27,084 bases of DNA from Thermohalobaculum sp039033215. GTDB lineage: Bacteria > Pseudomonadota > Alphaproteobacteria > Rhodobacterales > Rhodobacteraceae. The stretch lies in the NCBI GenBank assembly GCA_039033215.1, contig JBCCDA010000059.1, positions 1-27,084 on the forward strand, in the 5' to 3' direction. The position numbers and the translations under genes are program-made. Positions 23,224 to 27,084 of this stretch are shown here, piece by piece (the stretch's first letter is position 1; every line of letters starts with the position of its first letter). The notes below the pieces were generated by a model, which saw only the letters and a list, made by a program, of their open reading frames with translations, made no database searches and was not told where the DNA came from.

Positions 23224-24162
23224 ATGACGCAACCGGTACCAGTGCCGAACAGCCTGCCGCGCACCGCCGCGGCGGTGGCGCCTGCCTCCGATCTCTCCGA
23301 CTGGCACGATGCCCTGGTGGATGGCCGGGTCCTGCAGTGGATCCCGCTTGACGATATCCATACCGACGATCTGCCGCGCGACCGGCTGGATCCCGATGCG
23401 CTGACGCACACCCCAGAGCTGGCGCAACTGGTCGCCTCGCTCCGCGACCTCGGCCAGCAGCAGCCGATCACGCTCTACCGCGCCGGTGGCGCGCTTCAGC
23501 TGAAGAAGGGTTGGCGGCGATTGGCAGCCCTGAGCATGCTCCACGCCGAGACGGGCGATGCGCGCTTCGCGACCGTCCTGGCCCGGATCGAGCCGGGGAT
23601 GGGGGGCCGCGAGGACGGGCGTCTCTACCAGTACGCCGAGATGGTCGCAGACAATCTGGTCCGCCAGGATCTCTCCTATGCCGATCTGGCCGGGATCGCC
23701 ATCAAGGCGGCGGCGGATGAGCGGTGCGGGGATCACACACCCGACGGCATGGTCACATTGCTCTTCGAGTCGCTGAGCAAGGCGAAGCGCTCGCATGTCC
23801 GCAGCTTTGTCGCCGTGCTGTCGGCCCTGGGCCCGGATCTTCGGTTTGCGCGCGACGTGCCGCGGGATCTGGGGCTGAAGGTGGCCCGCGCCATCAGGAA
23901 ACGGCCCGAGGACGTTGACCCGCTCCGTCAGGCGCTGGCCGCCTGCGACGACGCGAAGGCGCAGAACCGGGTGCTGCGGGCGCATGTCACACAACCCGCG
24001 GCCTGCCCGGAGGCCGCCGGGTCGGCTCCACGCTTCGTCGCCGAGCCCGGGGCGCTGCTGATCGAGGCCGGGATCGACTTCTCGACGATCGATCCTGCGG
24101 TGCTGGCCGAGGCGGTGCGGACGCTCTGCGATCAGATCGTCCGGGAGGGTTTACGGCCGTAA
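23224..24162 (+). CDS. ParB/RepB-like partition protein (no ParA partner in window)
   Basis: This 312-residue protein has a ParB N-terminal (CTPase/nuclease-fold) domain, seen in LVASLRDLGQQQPITLYRAGGALQLKKGWRRLAAL and YAEMVADNLVRQDLSYADLAGIAIKAA. A helix-turn-helix-like central part and a short C-terminal domain follow (SKAKRSHVRSFVAVLSAL). The pattern is closer to RepB of repABC plasmids than to chromosomal ParB. No parA/repA precedes it, so it is either an orphan specificity factor or a relocated partition gene. AAAGGGG lies before the ATG at 23224. Its stop codon lies inside an 18-bp palindrome that fits the repABC parS consensus. Confidence 0.83.
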   Translation: MTQPVPVPNSLPRTAAAVAPASDLSDWHDALVDGRVLQWIPLDDIHTDDLPRDRLDPDALTHTPELAQLVASLRDLGQQQPITLYRAGGALQLKKGWRRLAALSMLHAETGDARFATVLARIEPGMGGREDGRLYQYAEMVADNLVRQDLSYADLAGIAIKAAADERCGDHTPDGMVTLLFESLSKAKRSHVRSFVAVLSALGPDLRFARDVPRDLGLKVARAIRKRPEDVDPLRQALAACDDAKAQNRVLRAHVTQPAACPEAAGSAPRFVAEPGALLIEAGIDFSTIDPAVLAEAVRTLCDQIVREGLRP

Positions 24163-24165
24163 ACC
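24148..24165. promoter_or_regulatory. 18-bp perfect palindrome, candidate parS site
   Basis: GGTTTACGGCCGTAAACC is perfectly self-complementary with no loop. Its central 16 bp fit GTT-N4-GC-N4-AAC, the parS consensus I recall for repABC plasmids. It covers the stop codon of the RepB-like gene and ends 2 bp short of the stop of the convergent regulator gene. A loopless palindrome is a poor terminator, so a protein-binding site is the better reading. Confidence 0.6.
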
Positions 24166-24166
24166 G

Positions 24167-25573
24167 TCAGCTCTCGTAACGGGTCGCCCCCCGGCGCCGG
24201 GCATCGACGGGTTGGGACATCACGAAGGCATGGTGGGCGCGCTGATCGCAATTGGCCCGCGGGCAGACCCGGCAGTTGATGCCGATCTGCGTGGGTTTGA
24301 TCCCGGCGATGCTGAGATGTTCGGCATAGCCGATCTTGCCCGCATGCTCGACGCTGCAGCCGATGGCGATCGCCAGGCGCACGTCCTGATCGTGCCGGGT
24401 GAACTTGGGCCGCTCGACGGTGCGCGAGAAGACGAAGAACTGGCTGGCATCCGGCATCTCGACGAACTGCGTCACGATCCGCCCCGGCACCCGGAACGAG
24501 GTGTGGACATCCAGCCGGGGACAGGCGCCCCCGTGCTCGGCCAGCGGAAAGTCGGTCGAGTTGAAGCGCTTGGTGACATTGCCCGCCTTGTCGATCCGCA
24601 GAAAGAAGAACGGCACGCCCTGCGCGCCCTTGCGCTGCAGCGTTGTGGCGCGGTGGCTCGCCTGCTCGAAGCTGACACCGAAGCGGGTGGCAAGGTGATC
24701 CATGTCGTACTTGCTGGCCTCGGCCTCCGCCAGGAAGGGCGCGTAGGGCATCAGGACGGCGGCGGCGAAGTAGTTCGCGAGCTCGACCCGGCAGCGCGCC
24801 AGGCCTTGAGGCTCCGCGATGCCCGAGCGTGCGAGCAGGCCGTCCAGCACCGTGCCCTGTTCGATCAGTCCCACGACATGGACCAGCTGGAAGATGCGGT
24901 TGGGATGGTCCAGCGCCTCGGACAGCAGCACAACGCCGCGGGCCTCGTCGTAGTCGCGCAGGGTATAGGGCAGATCGCTGACCGGCACGACGCGGATGTC
25001 CAGGTGATGGCGCTCCTGCAGCCGCTCCTTGACGCGAACATAAGCCTCGTCCGTGGCAACGGCGCCTCTATCCCAGAACCGCTCGGCCGCCGCCTCGAGC
25101 GGGGCGAAGTGGTTGTGGTGGCCCCGGAAGTAGGCATGGACCGCCGCTTCGGGGGCGGCCACGACCGCCGCCGCCGGATCGGCATCCGTCCCCGCGGCAG
25201 TCAGCAACTGATCCGTCGCGGCCTCATAGGCCCGGTGCAGCGACAGCACGCATTGCACCAGATCGGGGCTGTGAACCAGCGCCGCGCGGAGCTGCGTCAG
25301 ATCCGGCCGCCGCCCCTCGAACAGCGGATCCTGGGTGATCGTGCGCAGGTCCGACAGCAGCGTCGCATCCTCGCCGTCCGCGATATCGCGCCAGTCGACA
25401 TCGTAGCTTTCGATCAGCTTCAGAAGCACCGGCACCGAGACGCTGCGTTCGTTCTTCTCGAGCAGGTTCACATAGGAGGTCGAGATCCCCAGCGTGCGCG
25501 CCATCTGGGCCTGGGTTTCGCTGCGGTCCAGGCGCAGTCGACGCAGGTGCGGTCCTATGAACGTTTTGCGCAT
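24167..25573 (-). CDS. ScfR-type XRE regulator (HTH, degenerate IrrE-like domain, DUF2083)
   Basis: The 468-residue protein begins with an XRE helix-turn-helix (about 8-65: LRRLRLDRSETQAQMARTLGISTSYVNLLEKNERS). A central IrrE/ImmA-like domain follows in which the usual HExxH reads HVVGL, so protease activity is unlikely. A C-terminal DUF2083 domain contains the cysteine cluster NCRVCPRANC. Proteins of this build (ScfR group, including RamB, PccR and MccR) sense short-chain acyl-CoA and control central carbon pathways. It is divergent from sgaA across inverted repeats, so it probably regulates the serine-cycle operon and itself. The acyl-CoA ligand could be glyoxylate- or malyl-CoA-related, but that is inference. 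Confidence 0.88.
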   Translation of the reverse strand: MRKTFIGPHLRRLRLDRSETQAQMARTLGISTSYVNLLEKNERSVSVPVLLKLIESYDVDWRDIADGEDATLLSDLRTITQDPLFEGRRPDLTQLRAALVHSPDLVQCVLSLHRAYEAATDQLLTAAGTDADPAAAVVAAPEAAVHAYFRGHHNHFAPLEAAAERFWDRGAVATDEAYVRVKERLQERHHLDIRVVPVSDLPYTLRDYDEARGVVLLSEALDHPNRIFQLVHVVGLIEQGTVLDGLLARSGIAEPQGLARCRVELANYFAAAVLMPYAPFLAEAEASKYDMDHLATRFGVSFEQASHRATTLQRKGAQGVPFFFLRIDKAGNVTKRFNSTDFPLAEHGGACPRLDVHTSFRVPGRIVTQFVEMPDASQFFVFSRTVERPKFTRHDQDVRLAIAIGCSVEHAGKIGYAEHLSIAGIKPTQIGINCRVCPRANCDQRAHHAFVMSQPVDARRRGATRYES

Positions 25574-25588
25574 ATTTGTGACAACTCC

Positions 25589-25609
25589 GTGTAAATTTCA
25601 CAATTACAC
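25589..25609. promoter_or_regulatory. inverted repeat, candidate operator near the regulator start
   Basis: GTGTAA and TTACAC are separated by 9 nt, in an AT-rich stretch unlike the surrounding sequence. It begins 16 nt upstream of the regulator's start codon, where bound protein would block its transcription. Confidence 0.55.
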
Positions 25610-25621
25610 AAAAATCGACAA

Positions 25622-25643
25622 TTGTGAACGCTCGCATTCACAA
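25622..25643. promoter_or_regulatory. inverted repeat TTGTGAA-N8-TTCACAA, candidate operator for sgaA
   Basis: Two perfect 7-bp half-sites are separated by 8 nt. Similar half-sites recur nearby (TTTGTGA at 25575, TTTCACAA at 25596), so the whole 25574-25645 stretch looks like a multi-site operator serving both divergent genes. Confidence 0.65.
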
Positions 25644-25725
25644 CACGACCCGGATTCAGTTCCCGCATAGCGCGAGCGGCCGCATACCTCTGCTCAACAG
25701 AAGGCAGAATCGCAGGAGGAACATG

Positions 25726-26919
25726 ATGCGCACCGGTCTCTCTCACCTCTATATCCCCGGCCCGACCAATGTGCCCGAGCCCGTGCGCCAGGCCATGAAC
25801 GTGCCCATGCAGGACATGCGCGCGCCCGATTTCGGCGACCTGACGCTGGCGCTGTTCGAGGATCTCAAGAAGGTGCTTAAGACCGAACAGGGCACCGTGA
25901 TGATGTTCCCCGGCAGCGGCACGGCCGCCTGGGAGGCGGCGATCTCGAACACGCTGAACCCGGGCGACCGCGTGCTCATGAGCCGTTTTGGACAGTTCAG
26001 CCATCTCTGGGTCGACATGGCCAAGCGCCTGGGCCTGGAGGTCGAGCTGATCGATGTCGCCTGGGGCGCCGGCACCCCGGTCGAGGAATATGGCCGCCGC
26101 CTGGGCCGCGACGTGAACTCGGACATCAAGGCGGTGTTCGTCACGCACAACGAGACCGCCACCGGCGTCACCTCGGACGTTGCGGGGGTGCGCCGTGTCT
26201 TGGACGAGAGCTACCATGACGCGCTTCTCTTCGTGGACGGCGTCAGCTCGATCGCGTCGATCGATTTCCGCATGGACGAGTGGGGCGTCGATCTCGCCGT
26301 CACCGGCAGCCAGAAGGGCCTGATGCTGCCCGCGGGGCTGGGCATCCTGGGCGTCTCGCCCAAGGCCCTGAAGGCCGCGAAACGCGCGAAGATGAACCGC
26401 TGCTACTTCAGCTTCGACGACATGCTGAAGATGAACGCCGACGGCTACTTCCCCTACACGCCTCCGACGCAGCTGTTCCACGGGCTGCGCACATCGCTGG
26501 ACCGGCTGTTTGCCGAGGGGCTCGAGAACGTCTTTGCCCGCCACACCCGCCTGGCCGAGGGCGTGCGCCGCGGCGTTGCCGCCTGGGGGCTGGAGTTGGT
26601 GGCCGAGCATCCCAAGTGGCATTCGGACACCGTCTCCGCCATCCGCACGCCGGTCGGCGTCGATGCCCGCGATGTGATCCGGATCGGCTATGAGAGGTAC
26701 AACACCTCGTTTGGCACGGGTCTCTCGCAGCTCGCCGGCAAGGTCTTCCGCATCGGACATCTGGGCGATCTGAACGAGGGCATGTGCCTCACCGCCCTGT
26801 CGCTGGCCGAGCTGTCGCTGCGCGAAGCAGGGGCGAACATCGCGTTCGGATCGGGCGTTGCCGCGGCACAGGACTGGTATGCCGCCGAGCAGCCCGCGCT
26901 GTCGCTGGCCGCCGAATAA
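25726..26919 (+). CDS. sgaA: serine-glyoxylate aminotransferase SgaA
   Basis: A class V PLP-dependent aminotransferase of 397 residues that converts serine and glyoxylate to hydroxypyruvate and glycine in the serine cycle of C1 assimilation. Conserved parts are LYIPGPTNVPEPV, SRFGQFSHLWVDMAKRLGL, HNETATGVTSDV, LFVDGVSSIASI, the PLP lysine in TGSQKGLMLPAGLG (Lys197), FPYTPPTQL and KVFRIGHLGDLNE. It closely follows Methylobacterium SgaA. AGGAGG sits 6 nt before the ATG at 25726 and only 3 nt before an adjacent in-frame ATG at 25723; the former spacing is preferred. The malyl-CoA lyase gene follows after 13 nt. The divergent ScfR-type gene probably regulates it. Confidence 0.94.
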   Translation: MRTGLSHLYIPGPTNVPEPVRQAMNVPMQDMRAPDFGDLTLALFEDLKKVLKTEQGTVMMFPGSGTAAWEAAISNTLNPGDRVLMSRFGQFSHLWVDMAKRLGLEVELIDVAWGAGTPVEEYGRRLGRDVNSDIKAVFVTHNETATGVTSDVAGVRRVLDESYHDALLFVDGVSSIASIDFRMDEWGVDLAVTGSQKGLMLPAGLGILGVSPKALKAAKRAKMNRCYFSFDDMLKMNADGYFPYTPPTQLFHGLRTSLDRLFAEGLENVFARHTRLAEGVRRGVAAWGLELVAEHPKWHSDTVSAIRTPVGVDARDVIRIGYERYNTSFGTGLSQLAGKVFRIGHLGDLNEGMCLTALSLAELSLREAGANIAFGSGVAAAQDWYAAEQPALSLAAE

Positions 26920-26932
26920 GGGGGGCAGGGAC

Positions 26933-27084
26933 ATGAGCCACACACTTCACCCGCTCAGGCGCCAGCGCCTGCAACGCTCGGAACTGGCGGTACCCGCCTC
27001 GAACCCGACGATGATCGACAAGGCCGCCGACAGTGCTGCCGACTATGTGTTCCTGGATCTCGAGGACGCGGTCGCGCCGCCCGA
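26933..27084 (+). CDS. mclA: malyl-CoA lyase / CitE-family lyase (5' end only)
   Basis: The first 50 codons are visible. LQRSELAVPASNPTMIDKAA and YVFLDLEDAVAPP match the start of malyl-CoA lyase of the serine cycle, which cleaves malyl-CoA to glyoxylate and acetyl-CoA and so supplies glyoxylate to SgaA. The DLEDAVAP motif carries acidic residues of the CitE-family metal site. GGGGCAGGG precedes the ATG, and the gene is 13 nt behind sgaA in the same orientation. The rest lies outside the window, so a related HpcH/HpaI or beta-methylmalyl-CoA lyase cannot be fully excluded. Confidence 0.9.
   Translation, partial: MSHTLHPLRRQRLQRSELAVPASNPTMIDKAADSAADYVFLDLEDAVAPP

Noticed and set aside
22086..23351. 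421-codon open frame on the + strand opposite the propeller gene
   Set aside because: Antisense to recognisable YVTN repeats; composition of a shadow frame, and it runs into the ParB-like gene.
24212..25594. 460-codon open frame on the + strand opposite the XRE regulator
   Set aside because: Antisense shadow of a gene with obvious HTH and DUF2083 domains; no ribosome binding site.

Overview
The window is high-GC alphaproteobacterial DNA, most likely from the Rhodobacterales/Roseobacter group. This rests on codon use, on an ScfR-type XRE regulator, on a RepB-like partition protein, and on the combination of a serine-cycle operon with a PQQ-associated propeller protein. No rRNA, tRNA, CRISPR array or transposase gene was seen.

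Region 1 (1-15.5 kb, all + strand) is one long nitrogen-acquisition block. It begins with the 3' end of an AmiC-like amide sensor, followed by amiR (ANTAR antiterminator). A 338-nt leader then carries an ANTAR-type hexaloop hairpin and an intrinsic terminator. Next come a five-gene urea/amide ABC importer (urtABCDE), a urease cluster in the order ureE-ureF-ureAB(fused)-ureC-ureG-ureD, a small His-containing membrane protein, aliphatic amidase amiE, and a CbbQ/NorQ-type AAA+ ATPase with a CbbO/NorD-type VWA partner. Genes overlap or sit a few bases apart throughout, so the block probably acts as one transcription unit. Import of urea or short amides, hydrolysis by urease and amidase, and an amide-sensing antitermination switch all converge on ammonium supply. 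The urease alpha subunit keeps every metal and catalytic residue I could place, but it has a shortened, divergent active-site-proximal loop.

Region 2 (about 15.4-15.6 kb) looks like a rearrangement junction. It holds a 13-bp direct repeat, a truncated-looking secreted mini-ORF, and a strong Shine-Dalgarno sequence with no gene behind it.

Region 3 (15.6-21.5 kb, all - strand) is a Bat/Mxa-type operon: moxR, DUF58, a small membrane protein, two VWA membrane proteins, a TPR protein and a BatD-like protein. Just upstream on the same strand are a small secreted protein and a PQQ-associated YVTN beta-propeller protein (21.6-23.0 kb). This suggests a role in maturing a periplasmic quinoprotein (methanol/alcohol) dehydrogenase, as MxaRSACKL does in methylotrophs.

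Region 4 (23.2-27.1 kb) has an orphan ParB/RepB-like gene that ends in an 18-bp perfect palindrome matching the repABC parS consensus. It is followed by a convergent ScfR/DUF2083 regulator and then, divergently, serine-glyoxylate aminotransferase (sgaA) and the start of malyl-CoA lyase (mclA), two serine-cycle enzymes. The inverted repeats between the regulator and sgaA are probable operators. Overall the window suggests a facultative methylotroph that also scavenges amide and urea nitrogen, possibly on a RepABC-type replicon.
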